Counted from the first letter of the stretch, positions 7,117 to 13,615 are shown. The stretch is 14,231 nt of DNA from an uncultured Lachnospiraceae bacterium (GCA_910577785.1 CAJTNT010000069.1:1-14231), one strand, 5' to 3'. Notes: a model not told the origin generated them from the letters alone. Numbers and translations are program-made.

Positions 7117-7186
7117 ATGGCCTTCCTTTTACTTTCCCCTCCCCTATTGCCTGTCCTGCCCAAACACCTTTTATGGCCTTCCTTTT
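7116..7186 (-). repeat. Direct repeat duplicating the ribosome binding site region of the LicD gene
   Basis: AAAAGGAAGGCCATA occurs on the minus strand at 7116-7130, where it runs into the LicD start codon, and again at 7172-7186, 56 bases upstream, where ATA-AAA follows instead of an ATG. Both copies lie in the leader downstream of the promoter at 7218-7245, so the transcript carries two identical Shine-Dalgarno-like sites, only one with a start codon. Confidence 0.6.
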
Positions 7187-7217
7187 TCCCTTCAAATCCT
7201 CTTGCTAAATCATTCCT

Positions 7218-7245
7218 ATTATATCATACGTGTGATTGCTGTCAA
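7218..7245 (-). promoter_or_regulatory. Consensus sigma-A promoter of the licD-ispD-SDR-tagG-tagH/F operon
   Basis: On the minus strand TTGACA (7240-7245) and TATAAT (7218-7223) match both consensus hexamers perfectly, spaced 16 bases, with TGA as an extended -10. It lies between the glycosyltransferase stop (7258) and the LicD start (7116), giving a leader of about 95 bases. This predicts strong expression of the five downstream genes independent of the glycosyltransferase. Confidence 0.85.
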
Positions 7246-7257
7246 CCACTTTCCCCC

Positions 7258-8064
7258 TCACTTGCGCAGCAAAACGCCATAAACCCGCTTTCTGAGCCAG
7301 CTTGGCTGCAGGCTGATGGCAATGCTCAGGAGGCATCCTTTGAGGAACTGCCTGCGATTTGTAATCCCCAGTTCCCTCTGTATCCTACGGAATTTCAGAT
7401 ACCGTCTGCAATAAGCAGCCCCCCCGCGCCGCCGGAACAGATTCCCAGAAGTCCTGGCATGTACCAAAACCTGGGGGATATTGGCCAGCCTTGCTCCCTG
7501 GGCATACATCCTGCTCCACAGATAATAGTCCTCCAGAAAGGGAAAATGCTGATAATTGCCCGCCTGCATAACGGCGTCCCTGCGGAACATAACCGTCATA
7601 TGGTTCAGGGGATTCCGATAACGGATATAGTGATCTATCTCTTTCCCCAATGGCATTTCCTTTACCTTTTTCCATGTGCCCGCATCATCAAATTCCTGTA
7701 TATACCCCCCTACGGCAGACACTTCCGGATGTTCCATCATATACCTGTACTGTACCGCAAAACGTTCCCGCACTGCAATATCATCCGAATCCATCCTGGC
7801 CACCAACGGGTGGCTGACCTGTCCCAGCCCTATCCCCAACGCGCGCCCTAACTGCTGGTTTTCCTCCAGTTCCACAGTCTTCAGCTGCGGATGCAGCCTT
7901 TGCTGGCTTCGGATTTCTGCATACAATCCCTCTGTCAGCCTCCCGTCCTCCACCAAGACAACTTCATCCGGCGGCAAAGACTGGCTGAATACACTGTCAA
8001 GAGCCTCCTTAAGGTACTGTGGGTTCTCTTTTGCATAAACTGACATCAACACTGAAAAAGGCAT
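7258..8064 (-). CDS. Family 2 glycosyltransferase
   Basis: The 268-residue protein is a GT-A fold family 2 glycosyltransferase, resembling AmsE-type exopolysaccharide enzymes. It shows the N-terminal strand FSVLMSVY, VLVEDG at 36-41, the metal/nucleotide-binding MDSDD at 91-95 and the acceptor-side FLEDYYLW at 176-183. It would add one sugar from a nucleotide donor to a lipid-linked glycan at the cytoplasmic face; donor and linkage cannot be told. The C-terminal 60 residues are highly basic and include one weak hydrophobic stretch, as in enzymes that bind membranes. AGGAGG five bases before the ATG sets the start. It has its own candidate promoter at 8199-8227, and the strong promoter just after it separates it from the LicD operon, though readthrough is likely. 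Confidence 0.9.
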   Translation of the reverse strand: MPFSVLMSVYAKENPQYLKEALDSVFSQSLPPDEVVLVEDGRLTEGLYAEIRSQQRLHPQLKTVELEENQQLGRALGIGLGQVSHPLVARMDSDDIAVRERFAVQYRYMMEHPEVSAVGGYIQEFDDAGTWKKVKEMPLGKEIDHYIRYRNPLNHMTVMFRRDAVMQAGNYQHFPFLEDYYLWSRMYAQGARLANIPQVLVHARTSGNLFRRRGGAAYCRRYLKFRRIQRELGITNRRQFLKGCLLSIAISLQPSWLRKRVYGVLLRK

Positions 8065-8198
8065 GGCTCCCTCCTAATCCCTACAATATCATACTATTCC
8101 CTAAAAGCATAAAAAATAGCCGCTGCCCAAAATATTTTTCATCCGCTTAACGTATAGGAAATCAAACACTCCGTATTGCCACCCCAATAATACTACGT

Positions 8199-8227
8199 AT
8201 CTTACCATAACTTTCTGCTTATTACAA
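8199..8227 (-). promoter_or_regulatory. Promoter of the glycosyltransferase gene
   Basis: On the minus strand TTGTAA (8222-8227) and TAAGAT (8199-8204) are spaced 17 bases with TGG immediately before the -10 box (extended -10). The leader would be about 128 bases. I see no convincing terminator between the DHHW gene stop and this promoter, so the upstream unit may read through. Confidence 0.6.
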
Positions 8228-8277
8228 ACACTTTTTCAATTTATGCATTTCACATTCGTATCGTATTACATTCCCCT

Positions 8278-9375
8278 TCAAGTTAACGTCTCACTATGAT
8301 TAAGCACACTCGTACTAAACAGAAAAAGCACATCCTGCCCATCAAATGTAAGAAACTTATCCAGATAATCCACCCTCAGATACCTAATATCGACCAGCGT
8401 AACCTTTGCATATCCTTCCGCCAGAAGCGGCGCTATACTGCTCCCAAAAGAATCCCTGAAGAGAATCAGCTCGCGGCCATTTTCGCAATCCGGGTTTTCT
8501 ATCGTCATAAGGGAACGCGCCCCCGAAAGAAATATTTCATACGGATCTCTGCCTGCCGCCTTGTCCATATCATAGATCCCCCCAACCGTCCCCTCCTCAT
8601 AGTTCGTCACCTTACAGCCATCCAGAACATCATTTGTAAGGTAATAGATTGTCTCCGCAGGAAGCGGAAGGGATGACTGCCCATAATAAACCCCATAAAA
8701 TGGCCGTTCCAACGCCCTTTGTATATATTTCACCGAAAAGGCGCTGCCCATCCCCGCCGCAATCTTCTCCGCAGCATCCACAATCCTCTCCTGGCGCCAA
8801 TGCGTATCTGTCCTGTAATAATCCGAAATGTCAAGCGTCCCGCAAATATCAATATACGCAGCATAAGGCATCCTATCCTGCATGATCGAAAACAGTTTTT
8901 CATAATCCATGCCCAGATAACCATTCTTCCCTGCAAGAAAATAACCCTTATCCGGAACAATTGAAACATAGGCTTTCACGTTTTTATCCACAAGGAAATT
9001 CTCATAAATATACCCAAATCTATCCGCAGCATGGTGAACAGAATCTTCATCCAGCGGATATTCCAGCTTTGCCGCATAACCGTCTTGCAGATAAATGCCA
9101 TTGTTATCAAGCTGCCGATACATATCATAAGCCAAAAATGCCTTGACCGTCCGAAATGTATCACGCATGGGAAACTGATCCTGCGCGTAACGCTCAAATT
9201 TTTCCACAAAGCTGCCATCCCTCACTGCAGCAAGCGAAAATTCCGGAAACTGTGCCAGCTTACGCCTTTCGCTGTCCGAAAATTCCTTTGGCGGCAGCAC
9301 CCAGGCAGCAAAAACCAAGCTGGCAAATACCAGGCCAACAATGGCAATGCAAATCCTGTCCCTATACTCTTTCAT
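8278..9375 (-). CDS. DHHW/AlgJ-like SGNH-type protein, MBOAT partner
   Basis: The 365-residue protein has one N-terminal membrane anchor (about 8-27) and a large extracytoplasmic domain. DTHW at 190-193 is the DHHW-type motif and RDSFGSS at 307-313 carries the serine of the SGNH/AlgJ-AlgX-like fold. In alginate and related systems such proteins work with an MBOAT membrane acyltransferase in O-acetylation of exported polymers. Here the MBOAT gene lies 43 bases upstream, which fits that pairing. The start at 9375 is chosen because GGAGG lies six bases before this ATG; the longer frame would begin with GTG upstream of that site. Whether the protein transfers or removes acyl groups is not settled by the sequence. 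Confidence 0.85.
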   Translation of the reverse strand: MKEYRDRICIAIVGLVFASLVFAAWVLPPKEFSDSERRKLAQFPEFSLAAVRDGSFVEKFERYAQDQFPMRDTFRTVKAFLAYDMYRQLDNNGIYLQDGYAAKLEYPLDEDSVHHAADRFGYIYENFLVDKNVKAYVSIVPDKGYFLAGKNGYLGMDYEKLFSIMQDRMPYAAYIDICGTLDISDYYRTDTHWRQERIVDAAEKIAAGMGSAFSVKYIQRALERPFYGVYYGQSSLPLPAETIYYLTNDVLDGCKVTNYEEGTVGGIYDMDKAAGRDPYEIFLSGARSLMTIENPDCENGRELILFRDSFGSSIAPLLAEGYAKVTLVDIRYLRVDYLDKFLTFDGQDVLFLFSTSVLNHSETLT

Positions 9376-9418
9376 TCTCCACCTCCACAACACCGAAAAT
9401 CAAAAATATCCGTACCTC

Positions 9419-10876
9419 TTAAAACCGAAAATAAAGAAACGGATGATAGGAAGCATCCACAAGATATGCCGTACACGCTATCAGTATCGCAGAAATTGCC
9501 AAAGGCTCGGCAAAAACAGAAAGGTTCCCGCCTGCCGAAGTTGTGCGCATACGGCTCCATATCTTCTTCGGCAGCGGCGTCGCGCCGATGACAGCAACAA
9601 CAAGCACGCCCCCATAGCTACGGAAGTAGTACAAGAATTCTTCCGATATCAAGGAATATCCACCCGCGCCAAACATCGCCCTCATATAAGACAATGCCTG
9701 CCCCACGCTTGCCGCATCAAAAATAACAAAGCTGATGATAAGCATAAGGATCACATACACATGCCTCCCAATCTGGCTTCCCTTCCAATTCCCTATCCGC
9801 TCCCCGTTCCTGTTTTTTCCCCACTCCCCTTTTCTGTTCTGCTTCCTACGCAGCCAAAGTTTCTCTATGATAAGCAGAAAAGCAAAGTAAAGCCCCCAGG
9901 CCAAAAAATTCCAAGCCGCCCCATGCCAGAAGCCGGTAAGCATCCAGACCACCAGGAGGTTCCATAGATGGCGGGGAACACTCACGCGGTTGCCGCCAAG
10001 CGGGATATAGACATAATCGCGAAACCAGGAGCCGAGCGACATATGCCAGCGCTGCCAAAATTCACGAATGCTCGCAGAAATATAAGGATAATGAAAGTTT
10101 TCAGGAAAACGGAAGCCAAATATTTTGCCAAGCCCAATCGCCATATCACTGTATCCGGAAAAATCAAAATAAATGTGGAGCGAATATGCCACTGCATAAA
10201 GCCAGAAGAAAAGCACAGATTTGTCATCGGATTCACGGAAAATACTGCAGAGCTCACCCAGCAGGTCTGCAATCAGAACCTTCTTGCCAAGCCCAAGGAT
10301 AAAACGGCGTACACCAAGCGCACCCCCCTCCAGGGAATGCGTTCGGCTCTTAAGCTGATTGGCAACATCGGAATAACGCACAATCGGCCCTGCAATCAGC
10401 TGCGGAAAAAACGCAACATATGCTGCAAAATCAATCAAATTCCTCTGTGCCGCAACCTTCCCGCGGTAAATGTCAACGGTATAGCTGAGTATCTGGAACG
10501 TATAAAAGCTGATTCCAATCGGCAGAGCCATCCGAAGCAGCGGAACCGAAAGCCCTGTCATTTCGTTGAAGTTACCTATCAGGAAATCTCCATATTTAAA
10601 ATATCCCAGCATGGCAAGGCTGCCAGAGGCGGATAATGTAAGTAAGAGCTTTGATATCTTATCCTTTTCACGGAAACGTTCTATTAGCAGCCCGAATAAA
10701 TAAGCCATTATAATTGCCACCGCCATCCACACGATATGCCTTGGTTCTCCCCACCCATAAAAAAACAGGCTCGAAAGAAGCAATACCGTATTTTTTAGGC
10801 CGTGCGGCGCAATAAAATACAACATCAAAACGCAAGGTAAAAACCAAAACAAGAATGGTATGCTTGAAAATAGCAT
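9419..10876 (-). CDS. MBOAT family O-acyltransferase (AlgI/DltB-like)
   Basis: The 485-residue polytopic membrane protein begins MLFSSIPFLFWFLP and shows the full AlgI-like pattern: YFKYGDF near 92-98, ALPIGISFYTFQ near 117-128, FFPQLIAGPI near 156-165, DFSGYSDMAIGLG near 238-250, RWHMSLGSWFRDY at 276-288 and the catalytic histidine in GFWHGAAW (H318). It would pass acyl groups across the membrane for attachment to a surface polymer by a partner. The start at 10876 (ATG) is preferred to the GTG four codons upstream because GGGGTGG lies at a suitable distance and the N terminus then matches the family. A strongly basic, Gly/Asn/Lys-rich loop follows near residues 340-365. It starts 18 bases after the lipoprotein stop and is followed by the DHHW gene. 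Confidence 0.92.
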   Translation of the reverse strand: MLFSSIPFLFWFLPCVLMLYFIAPHGLKNTVLLLSSLFFYGWGEPRHIVWMAVAIIMAYLFGLLIERFREKDKISKLLLTLSASGSLAMLGYFKYGDFLIGNFNEMTGLSVPLLRMALPIGISFYTFQILSYTVDIYRGKVAAQRNLIDFAAYVAFFPQLIAGPIVRYSDVANQLKSRTHSLEGGALGVRRFILGLGKKVLIADLLGELCSIFRESDDKSVLFFWLYAVAYSLHIYFDFSGYSDMAIGLGKIFGFRFPENFHYPYISASIREFWQRWHMSLGSWFRDYVYIPLGGNRVSVPRHLWNLLVVWMLTGFWHGAAWNFLAWGLYFAFLLIIEKLWLRRKQNRKGEWGKNRNGERIGNWKGSQIGRHVYVILMLIISFVIFDAASVGQALSYMRAMFGAGGYSLISEEFLYYFRSYGGVLVVAVIGATPLPKKIWSRMRTTSAGGNLSVFAEPLAISAILIACTAYLVDASYHPFLYFRF

Positions 10877-10894
10877 CTCGATATCCACCCCAAA

Positions 10895-11497
10895 TTATTC
10901 TGCCACGGCAGGGGCGTCAACCAATACCGTAGACTGTGCCTCCACCGCAGAGCAGGCGGCAGCAAGGTTATCAATATTATCTTCTAGGCCATATGCCATG
11001 ACCACATAGTTGCCGACTGAAATAACAACTACTTTATCAGGAAAACCGCACATCCAATGCTGACCCTGAATGGCCGTCTTGTATGCCTCGGCAAACTCAG
11101 ATGCCTTTGCGGGATCCTTCAGCCTGGCAACCGCCGAGCTGAAAGTATTGGTATTCATCATGTGCTGAAGCGTAGCAACATCATCCTCAAGCATATCATA
11201 AAGTTCATCGGTGACGAGAATCAGGCTCTTAAAATTTTCCTTATTATCCTCTGTCAGCAGAAATTGTCCTGGCCCCTCCGTACTGTGTTGTGCATCGCCT
11301 CCAACACAGGAAAATTTCTGATCGTCATCAAAGGCAGCCCATACTTCCGTATAGAAAGCCACAGCAGACTCAATAGCAGGCGCTACAGACTGGCTGGCGC
11401 CGTTACCTCCAGCGTCCCCCGCATTGCCACAGCCCGCAAAGGCCGGCAGAACAAGGCTTATTATCATTGCCAGCAGAACAGGTATTATTTTCTTCAA
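10895..11497 (-). CDS. Putative lipoprotein, DUF4358-like, first gene of the acylation unit
   Basis: The 200-residue protein has a lipoprotein signal: MKK, a hydrophobic core and a lipobox ending AFAGC with C23 as the likely lipidated residue, then a Gly/Asn/Ala-rich linker. The mature part is acidic; near the C terminus VVISVGNYVVMAYG resembles the end of DUF4358 proteins, small lipoproteins I associate with MBOAT/DHHW genes in Clostridia. That family call is from memory and uncertain. The start codon is TTG, set by AGGAAGGGTGG six bases upstream. It begins a three-gene unit with the MBOAT gene 18 bases downstream, behind a tRNA terminator and a candidate promoter. It probably sits on the outer membrane face near the acyltransferase; its activity is unknown. 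Confidence 0.75.
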   Translation of the reverse strand: MKKIIPVLLAMIISLVLPAFAGCGNAGDAGGNGASQSVAPAIESAVAFYTEVWAAFDDDQKFSCVGGDAQHSTEGPGQFLLTEDNKENFKSLILVTDELYDMLEDDVATLQHMMNTNTFSSAVARLKDPAKASEFAEAYKTAIQGQHWMCGFPDKVVVISVGNYVVMAYGLEDNIDNLAAACSAVEAQSTVLVDAPAVAE

Positions 11498-11544
11498 TTT
11501 TTACCACCCTTCCTTAAAATATTTCTCATTATTATGTATTTTGA

Positions 11545-11573
11545 ACCATATCTTTTTTCATATACCAAAACAA
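11545..11573 (-). promoter_or_regulatory. Candidate promoter of the lipoprotein-MBOAT-DHHW unit
   Basis: On the minus strand TTGTTT (11568-11573) and TATGGT (11545-11550) are spaced 17 bases, between the tRNA terminator and the TTG start at 11497. The match is moderate; a CATAAT further downstream is an alternative -10 with a poor -35. Confidence 0.35.
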
Positions 11574-11584
11574 GCATATCCTAC

Positions 11585-11620
11585 AAAAAAATCCTGTAAA
11601 CACTGGTGTTTACAGGATTT
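11585..11620 (-). terminator. Intrinsic terminator after the tRNA-Asn-like gene
   Basis: On the minus strand AAATCCTGTAAACAC and GTGTTTACAGGATTT form a perfect 15-bp stem with a two-base loop, followed by a T-run (complement of 11585-11588). It begins seven bases after the tRNA 3' end and would stop the tRNA transcript before the lipoprotein unit. Confidence 0.88.
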
Positions 11621-11626
11621 CCCAAA

Positions 11627-11700
11627 CTCCCCGAGTTGGGCTCGAACCAACAACCCCGCGATTAACAGCCGCGTGCTCTACCAACGGGTGCGGTCGCACA
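11627..11700 (-). tRNA. tRNA-Asn (GTT)-like gene with degenerate 5' half, possibly a pseudogene
   Basis: From the D loop onward the sequence is a normal tRNA-Asn: GTTGGTAGAGCA, anticodon arm CGCGG-CTGTTAA-TCGCG (anticodon GTT at 11664-11666), T arm GTTGG-TTCGAGC-CCAAC and acceptor 3' strand TCGGGGA plus discriminator G. CCA is not encoded. The 5' part should read close to TCCCCGATAGCTC but reads TGTGCGACCGCAC. This leaves two G-G clashes and a wobble in the acceptor stem and an A-A clash in the D stem; the D loop is also one base longer than usual. Promoter and terminator are both intact, so the RNA is probably still made. It may be non-functional, or the sequence may be wrong locally. Confidence 0.7.
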
Positions 11701-11752
11701 CCGATCAGAGTGGGATAACTATTCTTTCTCGTGTCGTTTTCACAGCTTAGAT

Positions 11753-11781
11753 ATATTATCATGTTTTCGTTGCTTTTGCAA
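11753..11781 (-). promoter_or_regulatory. Sigma-A promoter of the tRNA-Asn-like gene
   Basis: On the minus strand TTGCAA (11776-11781) and TAATAT (11753-11758) are spaced exactly 17 bases with a TGA extended -10, identical in boxes and spacing to the tRNA-Glu promoter at 92-120. Upstream A-rich sequence resembles an UP element. Transcription would start about 45 bases before the tRNA. Confidence 0.8.
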
Positions 11782-11819
11782 GCACTTTTTTGAGTTTTGT
11801 AAAATTTTGTATATTGTGC

Positions 11820-11931
11820 GTTACTATTCACGGCTCAGGAATGCGCTGTACTGCGCATTCCGTGAGAACATGATTCAGGAGTGAGGGACGATTTTTGCGC
11901 AGCAAGACTCTAAATATCGCCCCGATTCGTT
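11820..11931. repeat. Variable-stem intergenic repeat, copy B (upstream of tRNA-Asn promoter)
   Basis: The element opens with GTTACTATTCACGGC and contains the hairpin GGAATGCGC/GCGCATTCC (11838-11846 with 11853-11861). The conserved 25-base block follows at 11861-11885 (core ATGATTCAGG), and it closes with AATATCGCCCCGATTCGTT. Compared with copy A the stem sequence differs but still pairs, and about 20 extra bases lie between the conserved block and the closing segment. Its outer edge abuts the recombinase remnant at 11941. Confidence 0.65.
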
Positions 11932-11940
11932 CGAATAAAG

Positions 11941-12173
11941 GCTTTCCCCCAACAGGGTTTTCCCTATCTCACGCTGCAGGACTTCCAACCGCTTTTTCTC
12001 CTTGTCCAGCTCAAAGGCGGTTTTCCATCTGCTGCGTTGTACGCCGCCTGCTGTTTTTTCAGGATTTCCTTGTACTTTTCTTCCTCTGGCGCACCGTCCA
12101 TGCCCTCGAACACCTGACGCATAATCCGGCAGACTGCTTCATCAACCTTTGCTGCAACATAATATGCCTGCCA
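11941..12173 (-). pseudogene. Remnant of a large serine recombinase-like C terminus, frameshifted
   Basis: Minus-strand translation gives AYYVAAKVDEAVCRIMRQ and the continuing charged segment up to about base 12030. The frame must then shift by one base to continue as ...FELDKEKKRL, then EVLQREIGKTLLGES. The pattern (V-A-A-K-V-D-E-A-V, then a charged coiled coil, then L-x-x-E-I-x-K-x-x-x-G-E-S) resembles the C-terminal part of large serine recombinases of clostridial integrative elements. Two stop codons lie just upstream in the first frame and no catalytic domain is nearby, so this is a broken fragment. It is cut off at the edge of repeat copy B. The family call is from pattern memory; another coiled-coil protein cannot be excluded. 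Confidence 0.45.
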
Positions 12174-12281
12174 TTATTATAGGAAGGAACTCTTTCTGCC
12201 GCAAATGTGCGATTTCAAAATCTATAGTGTCATCCGCTGGGCTTGTCGTCAGCGTTTTTCTTAATCTCCTCCATGGTTTTA

Positions 12282-12410
12282 CTATAACGAACCAAACATT
12301 GAAGCACCGCTCACAGCAGTTTCCGTCATCACATTTGATTCATAGGCAATGGATGCCGCCGCCATCTGCCATTCAGAGCCATCCCTGCTCCGTTTTATTC
12401 GACTTGTGGC
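12282..12410 (-). pseudogene. Coding-like fragment without a start, function unknown
   Basis: A minus-strand frame open between stops encodes 42 residues ending SIAYESNVMTETAVSGASMF-GSL. The composition is protein-like, but the only in-frame ATGs are internal and have no ribosome binding site. It lies 16 bases downstream of the intact gene at 12427-12924. It could be the 3' end of another member of that family or of an unrelated lost gene. Bases 12174-12281 contain further short protein-like pieces in shifting frames and no intact gene. Confidence 0.3.
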
Positions 12411-12426
12411 TTATTGGGAAAAATGC

Positions 12427-12924
12427 CTATAACCGTTCCAGCTTCTCCAAAAATGCCCTGTAAAATTCCCCTTCTTTGATGCGCGCCTGCTGAACCTCTA
12501 TGCTTCTGGGCGTATATACCACGGGATGCTCCAAATCGTACAGTGCCTGTTTCGCTGCCTGGATTGCAGATTCCACTGTATTTCCAAGAATGCCAAAATT
12601 CTCTGTTTCACCCCTAAGCTGTTTGTTGAGCCGCTGCACCATCATCTGCGATATATGGCTCATCATTCCGTTGCCCCGGATTCCCATGCCATTTGCATTT
12701 ACTTCTTTCGCCGCATCCATCCACGCATCCTTTACGCCCTGTGGGGCGCCCCGGCCGACCATCTCAAAGGCTTTTTCATCCTGATTGGCTGCTTCATCCT
12801 GCGCTGCCTTTTCCGCCGCTATATCCATAAATCCCGCAGTCCCAAATTCTGCGCTCTTTTCTGCTTTTCTCGCCGGATATCTTTCTATCGGGTAAGCTGC
12901 CGTCCCTATTCCGTTTATGCTCAT
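12427..12924 (-). CDS. Hypothetical protein with N-terminal MSINGIG motif
   Basis: The 165-residue protein has no signal peptide and no membrane segment. Its N terminus MSINGIGTAAYP matches, in spacing and residues, that of the neighbouring gene at 13102-13554 (MTINGVGQNYY), while the rest differs. The middle is alanine- and charge-rich (FMDIAAEKAAQDEAANQDEK). The C-terminal half (VGRGAPQGVKDAWMDAAKEV onward) is predicted mostly helical, ending in a charged helix. AGGAGG lies eight bases before the ATG. I recall similar accessory proteins in Lachnospiraceae but no known function. The leader upstream carries a small hairpin CTGATAT/ATATCAG (12966-12985) without a T-run. Confidence 0.75.
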   Translation of the reverse strand: MSINGIGTAAYPIERYPARKAEKSAEFGTAGFMDIAAEKAAQDEAANQDEKAFEMVGRGAPQGVKDAWMDAAKEVNANGMGIRGNGMMSHISQMMVQRLNKQLRGETENFGILGNTVESAIQAAKQALYDLEHPVVYTPRSIEVQQARIKEGEFYRAFLEKLERL

Positions 12925-12947
12925 TTTTAAATCCTCCTAACCGCTGT

Positions 12948-13106
12948 TTATAACATTTTTCTGAACTGATATTTATACATATCAGAATACATATTGCCAG
13001 AAGATTGTGGTGTCAGATAAAGATTTTCTAATGAAATATCCTCCCCTGTAACCCCTTTCAGGCAACGCCGGTAATCCGATACGCTGTCTGCCCCTGTGTA
13101 GTTACT
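12948..13106 (-). pseudogene. Start-less 52-codon fragment overlapping the end of the MTINGVG gene
   Basis: A minus-strand open frame between stop codons encodes 52 residues (SNYTGADSVSDYRRCLKGVT, then EDISLENLYLTPQSSGNMYS and a short basic tail). It has no usable start codon before its C-terminal quarter. It overlaps the last bases of the 13102-13554 gene in another frame, so a single-base frameshift near 13105 would fuse it as that gene's C terminus. It fills most of the space between the two intact small genes. Confidence 0.35.
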
Positions 13107-13554
13107 TCATTTCATCCGATCCTGCATCCATCTTGGTATCATCAGAGGACATATTATTATCCGTATCATGCTGTGAATATTCATTTGGCGCTTCTGTCGG
13201 CTTGGAAATTTCCAAACTCATGGTAGTTTCCATTCCTCCGATACTCATTGTCATTACAAGCACCCTTGAACCATCTGGCTTAACAATAATATCTGTCTTT
13301 GATTCAGATTCTTGTTTATTTACCTGCTCTAATTCTTCATCTGATACGTCACTATCCTCCTGCTCCAATAATGGATTTGTTGATTTAAATGCGTCATATA
13401 TCTCCTGCACATTGGCGTTCTGCCTTGTACCTTCGGGAGCGGGTGCCTCTGCCGCCTGTTTCTGCGGGTAGAACTGTCCGGCTCTGCTCCTGTTGCACTT
13501 ATTCTCTAATACATTGTTCTGATAATAATTCTGTCCTACTCCATTTATTGTCAT
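13102..13554 (-). CDS. Hypothetical acidic protein with N-terminal MTINGVG motif
   Basis: The 150-residue protein starts MTINGVGQNYYQNN, has no signal peptide or membrane segment, and has a long acidic, Ser/Asp/Glu-rich central and C-terminal part (LEQEDSDVSDEELEQVNKQE; C-terminal DDTKMDAGSDEMK). A short predicted beta hairpin, DIIVKPDGSRVLVMTMSIGG, separates the acidic parts. GGAGG lies nine bases before the ATG, and the bases between (ATTTGAATC) resemble those of the 12427-12924 gene (ATTTAAAA). The short acidic C terminus may be the result of a frameshift, since an open frame continues in the next phase. Function unknown; the shared N terminus suggests a common targeting or partner-binding element. 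Confidence 0.7.
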   Translation of the reverse strand: MTINGVGQNYYQNNVLENKCNRSRAGQFYPQKQAAEAPAPEGTRQNANVQEIYDAFKSTNPLLEQEDSDVSDEELEQVNKQESESKTDIIVKPDGSRVLVMTMSIGGMETTMSLEISKPTEAPNEYSQHDTDNNMSSDDTKMDAGSDEMK

Positions 13555-13590
13555 GATTCAAATCCTCCATTGTCATCAATTATTTTAATA

Positions 13591-13615
13591 GCAGCCCCTC
13601 TGTCAGTCAGAGCCG
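13591..13615. repeat. Hairpin upstream of the MTINGVG gene
   Basis: GCAGCCCCTCTG and CAGAGCCGC pair around the loop TCAGT with one asymmetric bulge. On the minus strand it lies about 37 bases before the start codon at 13554 and has no T-run. Apart from this hairpin and the short coding stubs at 13764-14049, I see no gene in 13555-13763, only scattered start codons leading to peptides under 20 residues. Confidence 0.35.

Noticed and set aside
7117..7851. Plus-strand open frame of 244 codons
   Set aside because: It lies antisense to the glycosyltransferase, is proline-rich without family motifs and has no ribosome binding site; it is a shadow of the minus-strand gene.
9341..10636. Two long plus-strand open frames of 208 and 222 codons
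   Set aside because: They run antisense through the MBOAT gene and are Arg/Lys/His-rich without motifs, as expected of shadow frames of a membrane protein gene.
11610..11831. Minus-strand open frame of 73 codons
   Set aside because: It reads through the tRNA-Asn-like gene, part of its terminator stem and its promoter, so it is not a protein gene.
11895..12182. Plus-strand open frame of 95 codons
   Set aside because: It is antisense to the recombinase-like remnant and Cys/Leu/Phe-rich without motifs.
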